The position numbers and the translations under genes are program-made. Shown piece after piece: positions 1 to 11,574 of a stretch of DNA of 64,000 bases (its first letter is position 1; the number at the start of each line of letters is the position of its first letter). The stretch comes from Naematelia aurantialba (lineage: Eukaryota > Basidiomycota > Tremellomycetes > Tremellales > Naemateliaceae). The DNA lies in assembly GCA_021527695.1 (NCBI GenBank), contig JAKFAO010000015.1, positions 1-64,000 on the forward strand, read 5' to 3'. A model generated the notes under the pieces. That model saw nothing but the letters and a program-made list of their open reading frames with translations, had not been told where the DNA came from and made no database searches.

Positions 1-1490
1 TGCATATGTACTGGGGTGATGAGAAGCGTGCACCGTCTTGCGCCTCAGATCCTCGTTGCATAGCAGAGTACGAACCCACGGAAGGCTGGGAGGACCTCAG
101 TATTGGCATGCCGGAGGAGGAGCGAGGAGTGATTCCTATCGCCAGACTGTTTGCGCCGTCTTGGGTGAGCCTCGAGTAACATCTCTGCCTGTTGATAGCA
201 GAAAGACTCCCTTTCGCTTCCATCGAGACATGTGCAAACTGACGACCTCTAGTGGGGTTGCTATCCACAACCATGGGGGCATGCGTCGGCCTTCATCATT
301 GGTCCCAAAACCCCTGATTGGTGTTGGCAACCCATGGGTCAGCAATGGGCTTTGACGTATGCCGATATTGTCCCTTGATAGTTGCCTTGGCTGACCAAGT
401 TAGCCCGTTCAATTATCCAAACAACTCTTTCCTACCATGGTCGATCGAGGACAACTGCATGAAGATTGAGACAGTACCATGGGAGGAACGGACGGACACA
501 GCTTTGATCTATGCCAAGCTGGCCTGTGAGTTTCGTTTGTCATTCAACCTCACGCATGCGTCGTCTAGCGAATTCAAATGATGGGGATCGGAATGGATCA
601 TGCTGACCTCTTTTCAAGCCTACTTCAAGATCTCCAAACTGGATCGAGAATTCTGGAACACAGACGAAGTCAAAGCTCAACCGTGGAAGTTCCTCTCTAC
701 GGCAGAGCAAGATGGTGAAAAGTCCATCATTCCGGAAGGACTGGAGTCAATCGGACGGCAAACACGAGATGACTACAATCGCCTACTGTCGAGTGTCAAG
801 GTGGTTGTTGGAGTTGATTTGCCGAAAGTGTCGCCTACAGTCTATGCGGCATTGTTCGTTCTCCTTCCTCGTGTCCAGAACATTGCTGACGTCCATAGAT
901 GTCAAGGAACCCCAGTCGTTTTGCCGTACTATCGGGAGCTGACTGATCCAAGTGATCCGGCTGGAGCATTTGGCCTGTGAGTCCTTTTCGCTTAGGTTGA
1001 GACCGGGAGCTGATGGCGTCAGTGCGTATGGGCAACATCCTATGGCAACAGCTCTTGGGCCACCTTGGGTGTACGGCTACCAGGCAGGAAACGGAACGGA
1101 TCTTATTGCCAAGATCAACGAGGCTATGCAACGGCCGATTCCCCGATTGTAAGTTTGTTTCTCAAGGTTTCAGAGCTATGGAGTGGACTGTGGAGCTCTT
1201 GCTGACCCCTCAGTATTCCGCCTTTCATGAAGCAAGACTTTGTCCATTCCCACATTCGCGAAGTTTTGACCTTTGACTTTGAGGCGCTGGCGGCGGAAAA
1301 GATCGCTGCAAATGGTGGCAAACGCCCCGTAATACCTGACTACTCTCTGCAGGCCTTGGAGAAACACAACTCGCTTTGGCTCGAGAAACCGGGAGAACAG
1401 GTCCGGTGGGATCGCAGTCAGTGGTACCGAGATTATCTCGACGGCGAGGCAGAGGGTATCTTAGAAGAGGAAGAAGGATTTTTGGGTTGA
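1..1490 (+). CDS. GT18-like glycosyltransferase (copy 1), 5' truncated by window edge
   Basis: C-terminal part of a Golgi-type glycosyltransferase resembling family GT18 (N-acetylglucosaminyltransferase V-like; fungal members are uncharacterised). Visible blocks in order are PWSIEDNCMKIETVPW (about 438-485), YAKLASYFKISKLDREFW across an intron at 526-618, the acceptor-loop-like VVVGVDLPKVSPTVYAAL, then CQGTPVVLPYYREL after a 45-nt intron, then QHPMATALGPPWVYGYQAGN, and a C-terminal helix region ending GFLG before TGA. These match the order in the two full-length paralogues at 27355-29411 and 38909-41300. The N-terminus and membrane anchor lie outside the window. The exon path between 165 and about 400 was not resolved. 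A GT61 gene follows 3 kb downstream, repeating the GT18-GT61 neighbourhood seen elsewhere in the window. Confidence 0.78.
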
Positions 1491-1665
1491 TGCATAGATG
1501 TTGTCTTTGGAGAATCAACTGATTTTTTTTTCAAGATCGAAGAGCTCTCGTGACTGTAAATTACAAACGCTGAGGGCGATGATACATCAAACTAAATCCT
1601 ACAAGATCGGGGGCTGAAGCATTTCAGATTGGCTGATCATCCAAGCGGACGACTTCGGCTCAAAC

Positions 1666-3952
1666 TCAACTCTGAACCAGAGCGTTCTTCAGGATTGCTG
1701 AAGCTTCGCGGCTGAGCTGCCCTAGAGGCTCTTTCAACTCTCTGACTTCGATGACACCGTCCGGTCTACCAATGATCCCAACACGTCCGAATCGCTTGGT
1801 GACCGCTACGATGAAATGCAGAATCCCGGCGACCTTATCGACTGCGGGCCTGTTCTCTTCTCGAAACGGTGCCAGCTCTGGGCCATCGATATGGAGCTTG
1901 AGCAATGGATGAACTGAAAAGTCGCCGTTGCGATGCAGAGCCAGGTATAAGTGGGACAATTGCGAGTAGAGGAGCTGATGATACATCTGTGAGGGTTCGT
2001 GCAACTTCGTGAGGTCCAAAGGGTCAGTCCTAGTGGGATCACGCGATTTGGAATAGCTTGACGGCATTGCACTTGTGATATTCTCTTCAGTATCAGAAGC
2101 AAGGTTGATCAGATCAGTCACCTCGACGGACGCTTCGAGATCAGGAGCTGAGGCGGCCGGCTCTGCAGGCAACGGGTTCCGTCCGGTACGCCGCCCGTGA
2201 TTTTCGACGCTGGACCGCAGGAAGCAAGGAACCCGTTTGTCCTGGACGTAAGTGGGCGGAGGCAGCCCTCGGGTCTTGATTGTGATCAGGGCGTCTTGAG
2301 GAGGGTGGGCCAGGCTGGTGTGCAGTATGACTAAGCCTGTCGATGTCGTCGTAGTGCCGATCCTTGTCGTCCAAGGATCAAGTTGGGCATCATTGTCGGG
2401 TGGGACAGAGCCATGAGTAGCTTCTGTGGATATGCTTCGGTCTGACCGTACTGAGCAGTCACTCGTCACGGATTGACAGTCTGTCTGGTCAGCTTCCACT
2501 TGATCCCTTTGGTCGACCTCGGTCTGTAAGTCGAGCCAGGCCATCTCGGAGGGCTGTGGCAAGTACGCGTCGCAGTCAAACTTGACCAAGACGCCGACTC
2601 CACCGAATGTATATCGGACAAGCCGCTGGCACCCTGGAGTCCTGTCTGAACCACCAAGGGACGGCCTCGTGGCTTGTTCATGGTAAGACAGGTGCCAGCT
2701 GAGAGGTGGGCGTGGGCGACGTTGGCGCGGTGGTTCCCAGCGGTCGAGAAGGACCAAATCAGTCCCCGGTGCCAGGTGCGCAGCGATTCGGAACCCTTCA
2801 CGAACAGGACGGAGGGTGGAGTCAGTTGTTGAGCCCGAAGAAGAGTGGCAGAATACGTGAAGCTTGCGAAGGTTGTTACGCCCTGTGACGATGGACAACG
2901 TGGGGAGGATCACGTTCGGGCGCTCGAGTGCCAGAATTGTGGGATCGTGCTGCGATGAGCCTTCCGGTAGATGGGCGGTATGATCTAGGCAATCTGGTCT
3001 CAGCTGCGATACGGTCCACGAGGGACAGCGAGGTTTTGAGAATGAGGACGCACAATCTGGCCATTCCTGATTTCCGGGAAGGGCGATGTCTTTGCAGATT
3101 GAACCAATCATCGCTTGCTGTTCTAGCCAGATATCAGGTACATGTCATGGAATCCATCGCACTTCCCCTTTTAGGATATATCGTCTAAGGGAACCCGTAT
3201 CGCCCCGAACGTGCCCCGTCCCTTAGTAATCCATTCGATGAGTCCCTGTAGGGTGACGTAGTCCCTCGTATATAGCAGATCAACTCTGTCTCGATATCCT
3301 CATCGAATGTATCGCATCTCATCTCAAGTATACATCCGTTCTATATAGAAACCGTTCGTCCACGCCAGGTATACCACCGCCGTAACCCGTACCACAGCCC
3401 GTGACAGTACAGCTGGATCACGTCGTCTCGTCAGCTACCCTTCTTTGCAGGTGATCCACTCTCACCTGGAATGGCGATTGTGGGTCTTGCTCCTTCGACC
3501 CACTTGAAGCCGCCACACGCGATCACCTCTTCGAATTTGGCATCGTCTACTCTGGGGATCTGCTCAACGTCCAATACCAACAGTTGTCGTCCCAGCCCGA
3601 CCTGAAGACCAGTGGCCAATGGGCGATCGTTGGAAGGATACACTGGCAGTGTGAGACTCGAACCCAAGGCAACCAGGTTCTTTTGGCGATTCCGTAGATG
3701 AGGAGGTATATACAGTGCAGCCGACTCAGTCGAGGAAGGATCAGTAGACTTTGACTGGGTGATACGGGAGGCTACGGTAGGCTCGTCGGGGGGCGAGTGG
3801 CGAGAGTTGTGGATCGCGAGAGGGGTAGTAAATACTTTGGTTGCACGGAAGACGTGAGAATGCTCGGCGGATGTCCTTGTAGTTGAAGGCGCCGCCCCAA
3901 AGTAGGTGGTAGTTGCACGCTCTGAGTCCTGGGAGCTGGAAAACGCTGACAT
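1666..3952 (-). CDS. Conserved fungal protein of unknown function (family often auto-named 'geranylgeranyl pyrophosphate synthetase')
   Basis: Two coding blocks on the minus strand form one gene. Exon 1 starts at ATG 3952 and carries YIPPHLRNRQ and ARPTIAIPG. The second block carries NVILPTLSIVTGRNNLRKL and LVRYTFGGVGVLVKFDCDAY. From memory, this order matches a widespread fungal family usually mis-named geranylgeranyl pyrophosphate synthetase; I see no aspartate-rich prenyl-synthase motif, so that name should not be trusted. The joining intron (donor at 3466, acceptor near 3089 or 3057) is about 380-410 bp, far longer than its neighbours, because a 264-bp solo LTR sits inside it. Without the LTR and one target copy the intron would be about 110-140 bp. 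The middle (about 1990-2500) is Ser/Thr/Pro-rich and poorly conserved. The stop is at 1666. Confidence 0.55.
3143..3406 (-). mobile_element. Solo LTR (264 bp) inside an intron
   Basis: Read on the minus strand the segment starts TGTCACGGGCTG and ends CCATGACA, giving TG...CA ends with a 5-bp inverted TGTCA/TGACA. It is flanked on both sides by GTACA (3138-3142 and 3407-3411, plus strand), a clean 5-bp target-site duplication. A TATATAGAA-like box lies in its middle. No internal element sequence is present, so it is a solo LTR left by LTR-LTR recombination. It lies wholly within the intron of the surrounding minus-strand gene and in the same orientation as that gene. The family is probably Ty3/gypsy-like, by general appearance only. 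Confidence 0.85.
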
Positions 3953-4552
3953 GGTGAGGAGTGAGCCCGTCCAGTTTGGGCACTGTCGATTCTGAAGGAG
4001 CTGGGACAAGATGATTACTCTCACAAGACTGCTCAAAAAAGCGAAAGAGAATGAAGCAAGTTTGTTCGACTATCAAGGGTAATTGGGCCAAGGTCAAGGT
4101 GAGCATGAGCGGAAGGTGGGCATGCCCAGGGGAGCGTAGCTCAGCCACCCACATGCCGCACGGACGGCTTTCAGCTTCCATCGGGACCGCTGAGTGGGTC
4201 CCCTGAACAATATAGGCGGTGGTCCTTGTGCACAATTGCACTGTCTTCGTATACCTGTGGCTATATTGAGGGCATCGTCGGGCTCAAACAAGTCGACACG
4301 TCCCTTCTCGCTGCGGACACACGATCTGAGATGCCTTGCAGGCTCGCAGAATGGAGAGAATAATCGCCACGAATCCCCAGTTTTACGTTTCCCTGGGTAC
4401 TCGTGAACCCTGATCATGCTTATCTTGTCGTATAGTTTGACAGCAGCAGCAGCGGTAGCAGTGGCAGCAGCAGCAGTATCAGCAGCAGCGGCAACAGCAG
4501 CCTATCAGCTCGCATCAAGAGCATGCTCCCAGCATGTACGTAGCACTCTCGA
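3953..4552. promoter_or_regulatory. Divergent intergenic region with imperfect (CAG)n
   Basis: This 600-bp spacer separates the divergent genes starting at 3952 (-) and 4553 (+), so it should contain both promoters. An imperfect CAG/GCA trinucleotide array lies at about 4441-4502. I see no convincing gene in it; short open frames here lack splice-consistent continuation. Confidence 0.55.
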
Positions 4553-6591
4553 GTGATCAGCGGCGGTTCGTCATACCAGTTGGTGAGTGGATTCGTTTGG
4601 GCTGCGGATACGAGTGACGGCCCTGACACGAGCTTGTTTTTCCTCGCAGTCACATTTACTCTGGTCTTGCTTGGCGTGGTCTACTACTCAATCTCGACAT
4701 CGCATCGCTTGCGCTTGCCTCCACCGATAGAACTGCACCGGGACAGATGTGTGCGACCGTCCACGGGGACCAGTCGGGTCGTCAGGGGGATTCCGGGATT
4801 TTGGGTCTTTGAACATGTATGGTTTCATGATGATTCATTCTGTGAGCTGCGCCGCCTCTGATGACCCAATCACTCCATCACTGATGTGCTGCTATGGCAG
4901 ACTTCTTCACAGATGATGGAACACGGATACCGGTGAAGGACAGGGTCGTGCGCGGGCCTGTGGGGTTCAAGGTAGGACCATGGGACGAAGACATGTCAGC
5001 AGACAAGGCGCAATGCATGCCTGACTCGACTCGTGAGGCGTTTCACAAGTGCTTATGGGAGACGAACAACCGCTGACCAGCGGTTGCTGCCGATCAGTGC
5101 TGCTGACGGATGGGCTCGAGGGCGGCTGGAACGGGTTGCATCATTATTACCACTTCGCGGCGGAAAACTTGCTGGGCGGCGTGGCTGCGATGGGCATGGG
5201 AGGAGGCGACTGGCATGGGGCAGGCGCGGTCGATCGACTGGCTATACCCTGGCGAGAGGATTGGCAAGACACCTACGGGATGAACGACGAGGTCGTCCGC
5301 GGGTTGTTCGGGAAGAGTGAGTCCTCATCCCTGCTCGGTGCCCCTTTCACATGTCTTCCTGTCCCACCCGGCGTACTTTTGTATCCTGCGCGGCCGAACT
5401 CACAGAAAGCTGAGAACGACCAGATGTCATCGAGGCCAAAACCTGGCGGGAGCTCACCAGTCGAGGCGCGAGGCAGCAAGGTCGAGGCTGGCTTGCGTTC
5501 GAGCGACGTGAGTCCAGGTGGACATGCCTCCTATCCTATCTCCAATGCAGCCACTTTCCGCGGCTCTGGTATCTACTGACGCCTCCATGGGCAATAGTCA
5601 TCATTGTGGACCGTCTAGTGGCGCATGCGCATGGGAACCTCGCCAAAGCGTTCAACAAGATGTCGATGGACGCATTTGCGGAACCGCTCGTCCCGCATTT
5701 CTTCTCGCCGTCGCGCGTACGGTTCGCACACCATCTTCGTGCGCCCGCACGACATCGCCCGTGGCCTGGCGTGGCGCTTGCTCCGATCCCCAAGATAGTC
5801 TACGTCGACCGGCAAGGGAGGGACGAGACGGAATGGAACGATCGGCGCTTGGTCACTGCAGATCATCTTGCGCTGCTCGCTGTTCTCGCCGAGCTCAAGA
5901 AACACCGCCGCGCCACCGTCACCCGCGCTCGCCTGGGCGAGATGGACAAGCACGCCCAGTTTGCAACGATGATGGATGCAGATGTGATCATTGGCGTTCA
6001 CGGCAATGGTCTTACGCATGCCATGTGGATGCCGGAAGGCGGCGTCATCATCGAGGTGAGCCTTCTCCCTCCTCTTCCCTGTTCCCTGTTCCCCTTCCTT
6101 CTTCCTTCCTCCTCTTCCTTCTTCTTCTTCCTCTTAACTTTTCCCTGCGTATCCGTTCCTGCTCATTATCTCCCTCTCACCCTCGGGCTCCCAGCTCCGG
6201 CACATCAGGCAGGCTCGTCGCGCAATCCACAAGCTCAGCTAAATCCGCACAGCTCTTCCCACCCCGAAGCTTCCTCGCAGACTATGCGATCGTGGCAGAC
6301 GTGCTCGACCATCAACACCATGTGGTTGTAAGTTCCATTCCGACAATCGCCCACGAACTTGACGGGAGTGTAGTGGAACGATACTGTCGTGTCTCGGTAC
6401 GACTGGGAGCGAGAGACTCGCGAAGGAACGCTCGATAACGAGCTGCTTCACAATGGGACGCACATCCCGGTAAGCCATACGCTCCCTCTGCTAATCTTCC
6501 TGAAACTTATGACGGTTGATAGCTCGATTCTGCCTTTATCAACGCACTCTTGGACCACACCTTGCGATCGTTGTCGATGCCACCGGACTAG
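4553..6591 (+). CDS. GT61 (DUF563) family glycosyltransferase, copy 1
   Basis: Type II membrane glycosyltransferase, predicted Golgi. GT61 includes plant beta-1,2-xylosyl/arabinosyltransferases and animal EOGT; the sugar here is unknown. An N-terminal anchor LFFLAVTFTLVLLGVVYYSI is followed by a lumenal domain. Exons join as FEHVWFHDDSF-YFFTDDG (intron ending 4893), then ST-LLLTDGLEGGWNG, then GLFGK-NVIEAKTW. The signature IIGVHGNGLTHAMWMPEGG sits near 5990-6045 and is followed by an intron and LFPPRSFLADYAIVADVL. The last exons read HHVV-WNDTVVSRYDW and HIP-LDSAFINALLDH, ending SMPPD at TAG 6589-6591. About 470 residues. It lacks the 27-nt microexon shared by the other two GT61 copies, so it is the more distant paralogue. 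The start at 4553 precedes the anchor but is not proven. Confidence 0.85.
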
Positions 6592-6699
6592 GAAAGATCC
6601 CGTGTTTTCATTTTTGGTTGAAGCGAGTTTAGATGTCGAATTCGGAAGTAGCTTTCTTGCGTACAGAACCGAGCATCTCAGTGCTTTCACCAATGCATG

Positions 6700-8163
6700 T
6701 CATGGTGCTCGCCGTGGAGTGGAGTCTGAGCCATACCAGACGAAACTATAACTCTCCGCTCTGGTCCTTCCCTCTTTCTCGGCCGCAGCTTCAGGACCAG
6801 TACCTGTACCCGTCCCTTTGGCCTGAGTATGCCTCAACCCGCTGGCACCGGGACTCGGGGTACGACCTCTTGTCGTCGCTCCACTGATACCCGGCGGCGG
6901 GGTGCCTCGTCTCGACATGGGCGGAGTCGGCGTCATCGTCCGGTTCAGACTGGGAGCCGTTCCGCTCTCCGTTAAGACTGGCTTCTGCTTGTTGTGCGCC
7001 GCAAAACCAAACCATCTCCCCCTGCTTGCTAAGCGTGCCTCTTCTCTCGCCTTTTCTTCCCGCCGCCGCTCAAAGGCAGCACGGTACCGCTCGTATCCCT
7101 CGCGAAAAGACCGGTCGACGCGGGATGAGAAGATGAGCTCGCCACGGGGGTTGTTGGAAGGTGGGATAGTGGCCATGACGCCGTTCGAAGGGGTCCGCCG
7201 GGCCTTCGTCGATGTAGGCTGGGACGAGGGTTTGAGCAGCCCTCCAACTTGTGCTTGGGATGCGGCGGGGGTGAGGTATGGGATGGGGAATGGGAGGTAT
7301 GCGAGTAATGTTGCAAGGGTTAGGCGGGGACGTTTCATATTGAGATGCATGTTGAGTGGGCGGAGCGCTTTGTTGGAGTGATTAATGTAGCTGTGCAGTA
7401 TGAGCCCCTGATCTGACTAATTCTCAGTCGAGGACAGACGTACCTGAGTGCGTAGCGGATTTTCTCCTCGTACATGCCGCTTGCAAAGAACAGGACGAGG
7501 GTAATGATGACGACGGCGAGCATAGCCTGTATTGCGCGCATCGTGAGAAGATCCTACGTGGGTTCTCATCAGCACTTGAAAGAGAAACAGGGACCTCTGG
7601 ACATACCTGTGGGGGATGGAGGATGAGCCGGTGAGCCGTGAAGAAGAGAACGGCAAGGCAGGAGTAGAGGAATGCTGAAAGAGTCAGCTGGCGCTCGTGA
7701 TCGCTCGTGGGTAAATGTCCTTGAAAGCATTCCAGCATCTGAAGACTATGAAACGCATCAATCTACTCCTTCTGACCTCCCTTGTCCTGAACTTCGATGT
7801 GCTGGCGGATTACACTCGACGGTCTCTTTCCGTCCGTCGTACATCGCATCGCCGTTCTCTGCGATCTCTGCTCCTTCGCTGTGTCTACCGAGAGAAAGGA
7901 GGACCAAGAGAAGACCTGCTAAGCTCACCACTATAACGCCTCCTCCTACGTCTGAGCATCTCGGCATTCATCTTGAGCCGTTCCTCGAAGAGCAGCAAAT
8001 CGCGGTACGTCGCCGTATCCGCCGCAGGATGGAAGGGGGCAGTCGCTGCTGGCCTGCTGGGAGTCGGTGAGCGCGAGTCGGGTGTCAATCCTCCCTTAGA
8101 TGGGAGAATGTCCAAGACCGACGCGCGAGGATTAGGAGTGGGTTCCTTCCGAACGGTCAGCAT
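6700..8163 (-). CDS. Spo7-like regulatory subunit of the Nem1-Spo7 lipid phosphatase
   Basis: Homologue of Spo7, the membrane partner of Nem1, which in yeast dephosphorylates phosphatidate phosphatase Pah1 at the ER/nuclear envelope. The N-terminal exon (start 8163) ends with YRDLLLFEERLKMNAEMLRR and an arginine run. An intron with donor GTGGTG and acceptor TTTCAG joins RRRRY to TFLYSCLAVLFFTAHRLILH (membrane segment 1). After a further intron come AMLAVVIITLVLFFASGMY (segment 2) and EEKIRYAL, and a last exon gives YINHSNKALRPLNMHLNMKR, the conserved Spo7 C-terminal core. After that core this protein continues for about 200 residues rich in Pro, Ser, Thr and Arg, ending TPRRAP; this tail seems unusual for the family. 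Stop at 6700, only 108 bp from the convergent GT61 gene. Confidence 0.85.
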
Positions 8164-8592
8164 GCGACGGGAGAGGAATCAAGAGATGAAAGGACGGCAA
8201 GCGGATACTGACAAGTGGTCGGGGCATTTTTGTGGAAGCCTCCGTAGTTCGGAGGGATGAGCGAGACGACCGACGCTTCTCGGACCAGGGAGTAGCTACG
8301 AGCTGGATGGAATGCTATTTTGACATTATAAAAGCGGTTTGACAATGCAGAGATCCGACAAACGAGGTGAGCTGCAGTTGCCGTGCAGTGGGGACAACAA
8401 GTGGAGGGGCAAATGACGTGGCATAAAGCATCAAAGCCTGGCGATGATACAGGAGACATGTGTGAGCATAATATGCATGTGTCAGCTGGTGTAGTCCAAG
8501 GTAGTAGTCTATATAAAGGTGACATCCCTGCCATCCTATCTATGGATGCACTCTAAACACTGCAGATCAGCAAACTGCCTATTCCCAGGAGC
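8164..8592. other. Intergenic, upstream of the Spo7-like gene
   Basis: Spacer of 429 bp between the start of the Spo7-like gene (-) and the stop of the SGNH gene (-). It should hold the Spo7-like promoter and the 3' UTR of the upstream gene. A TATATAAA-like string at about 8511 is on the plus strand and has no evident gene to serve. No coding signal was recognised. Confidence 0.4.
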
Positions 8593-10933
8593 TCACCTCA
8601 TGACCGAAATGATCCTAAACTCGTGCCCTCCTTCTGGATCGTCTGTCTCCTCCAACAGCTCGCAATGGAGCGTATGTTGCCCTCGCTCAATGTCCTCGAA
8701 CTGCAACCCTCTATGCCGGCATCAGAATTCGAAGACGGGGGGGACGAGGAGCAAATTCCGTGGACTGACTGGCCGATACTGTAGTTGTTCGACCAGTATC
8801 CGTCTGCTCGCTTGGAATTCTTCTTGTCTCTGTCGATCCAGCACATGACACTTCCCAAGCCGTACTCGGCGGAACGCAGATAATGGAAAGTAACGGTACC
8901 CAAAGCTACGGAGAATGTGAAGGAAATGGTCGATCCTGGCTTGTCGGCGACAAGATAATGCTGTCACGCTTCAGTGGATATTCGCCACTCTGTCTCTCAG
9001 ACTTACCTTGTGTTCCCAATTCCACTCCCGCCTGGCGAATCAGCGTGACCTACGACGGGAAAAATGACGCCAGTAGAGGCGGAATTCAGAACGTCACAGG
9101 GCCAAAAGGTTTGGAATGGACAGCCAACTGACCACCCGTTAGCTTCAAGAGGGACGAGCTTGTGCTTCTCCGCATTGGCCGACCAGCATTCAGGCTCGAT
9201 CTTGGGCGTGATCGTCTCTCGGTCCCATTGTTGCATGAGACGTAGCTGCGCCTGTGAGCACCGCCACGACGAGGCTCCACGCTTACGCGTGGTAATGGGG
9301 GGACCAAGGCTGTCTTGTCTGGCTTGTCCCTCTTCATTTGACACCTTACCGTGTCCAGATACGCGTTCGTCAGGTCCCCCATGAGTCTGTGACCCTGCCA
9401 TGACAGCTGCCTTCATTAGAGACACTCAAACCCCCGCAAAGATAAGGGCTCACATGCCGCTTGTCGACGTTCGACAGATCATCTTCAGGCACATCGCCTG
9501 CATAGACATGGAAGTATTCCCCGACCAACGTGTTGTTTGCGAGGATGTCGGGCAGGACAACATTCCTGAGAGATATGATGGGGATGTCGTAATACTAGAA
9601 GTGCCGTCAGGACGTGACGTGCAGATTCGGATCAAAACCTGCCTGTGCGACCGATTCATGCTGGACAGAGCCGTCAACAACATACCTCTCGATGAGGCGA
9701 CTCACCAAATCACCTCCGAGACCAATACGACTGAACATGAGAGCTAGGATCCTGTTAGGTCAACTCGTCTCTCCATCTTGTTGCATGGCCGGGTTCTCAC
9801 TGAAGGTTGATGATGGCGGGCTGGTTGGGCATGTCGAGCAGGCCTCGGACCATGAGCTCGTACGAGTCTATGCGATTGAAGATCCTGCCTCGAGCATTAG
9901 TTCTTCATGTGGATCCTTGGATACAGCTTACATCTCGTCGTTGATGGCTTGGGGGATCACGTCAGCGGGGCAGCCCGTGGGAAAGGGGCTGCTTACAGAG
10001 CTCAATGAGGATCAAATCGACATCCAGGGGAATATGCTCCTTGAAACACAAGGAAAAGTAACCAGAACCTATCTGGATGAGCTGGTATTCCTAATGCAGT
10101 GCATGTCGACGAGGAGAGAAGGACCTGCCAGTACCACCCTGTGCGCCATTGATGAAGCCATTCTTTCCTCCCCCGTCTTCGTTTCCGCTCTTCCCAAGGG
10201 CAATGCCGTTGGGTGCAGGATACAGCGCGTCGAGGTGATCGAAGATGATACGTGCGAGGTTGCGCGGATTGTGTTCGTTGGTCACACCTGGCTGGTTGAG
10301 ACCGTGTCCCTTGGCCACTGATGGTGTGGCATCGCGTGAGGAGGATGATGAGGAGAGATCACCAGGCAAAGGTCGATAGTAGCGAAGATGATGAATACCA
10401 GAAACCGTCGCGTGAGCCCTCACCCCGCCCGTCTTGAATGCGACTGACCTGAGCCGCCGATCACTCCTACGGTGAACCCTTGTCCTGTTGCTGCCTTTTC
10501 GAGAAACCTCTGCAACCTGACATTGGAGCCTGCATCATCAGGCTTGCCTCACGAAGCAGTCTCACCGCTGTAACCGATAGCTTGCTGGAGCTTCCCCTCC
10601 CTACGACGGTGTTCCTCAGCATAATCATGTCTGTTAACAGCAGCAACACTGTGTTGCAGCTAGCACCTACCCGAGGTCAGTGCAGAGTCTGGGGGCGACA
10701 TCACACATCCCGCAACTGATCCTTCCCTCCCGTACCGTTTCTTCAGAAGCTTCGGTCCTCGCCGCCAACCATCCATATGTATGCAGGGAGTCTGCAACAG
10801 AGGCCCAGTGGCCACCATCTGATTCATGGAGGTTGAAAGATTGGGGCGAGTCGAGACAGACGAAAAGGACTATCAGGACATTGAGGAAGAGGGATACGCC
10901 GAGGTAGAGGCGGCCACGAAGACTGGGGACCAT
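8593..10933 (-). CDS. SGNH-hydrolase-fold, capsule-associated-type membrane protein
   Basis: Type II membrane protein; the start at 10933 opens with an anchor (LYLGVSLFLNVLIVLFVCL). Joined exons show SGNH blocks: GFTVGVIGGS followed by VAKGHGLNQPG (block I Ser in GGS), NGAQGGTGSGYFSLCF, VDLILIELSINDEMIFNR, ELMVRGLLDMPNQPAIINLQ, YDIPIISLRNVVLPDILANN, VPEDDLSNVDKRH followed by a GH near GDLTNAYLDTVRCQM, and a C-terminal beta-rich part (WDRETITPKIEPECW, GTVTFHYLRSAEYGLGSVM, FEDIERGQHTLHCELLEE). Fungal relatives are commonly annotated 'capsular associated protein'. A polysaccharide O-acetyl esterase or transferase role is inferred from the fold only. At least eight exons; stop at 8593-8595 directly after GHEFRIISVMR. 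Confidence 0.8.
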
Positions 10934-11574
10934 GGATAAGCCGCGCTCGTCGTGGTCAAGGCGATCAGCAGGGGATCAGAAGGCGTTTGTAGTGCGCAAG
11001 ATGCACGTTGGGTATGTGTCCACTGAGACCCCAAAGCAGAGGAGATGGATCAAAGGCATTGCAGCGTCGGGACGGTAGGGATGAGGTATTGATGGGGGTT
11101 TGGCCGACGACACCCCGGAATAGCCAGTACATGAGCTAAACATCAGCCTGTCATGAGAAAGCGCAGCCAGTGGGATTGATTGGGGGGGTCCATGCTTGGC
11201 TCGTTTGACCCCCCTCTGGTAAGGCTGGACCGTGCTCTACAGTGACCTTTGCAGATCATTCAAACGACACTGGGGTTACCGGCCACGGGTCGCCATGTCC
11301 GACAGACTGTTGGCTGCGAGAGGGTCATCTCCATATGGGCAGGAGGGTCGCTGCTGTCATGAAGACGACGCTTTGGCTGCTTCGAGGAGACAGGTGCTGC
11401 TACTGACCCCCACTGATGAAACCGACAGCAATGAAGAGACACTCTCGACGTCGTCGGGTCTGGCCGAAGATAGATCGCATGTCCAACTCCGTCCTCTTAG
11501 GCAGGTCCTGGGTTGTTCAGCCCCTCGCTACCTTGCCTCTCGTTCTGTAGCCCAGTCCAGCATCGTGACGAGCA
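10934..11574. promoter_or_regulatory. Divergent intergenic region
   Basis: A 641-bp spacer between the SGNH gene (start 10933, -) and the M24 peptidase gene (start 11575, +), presumably holding both promoters. Open frames here (for example from 11232) run into the peptidase in a different frame and were not accepted. No repeat or RNA gene was recognised. Confidence 0.45.
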
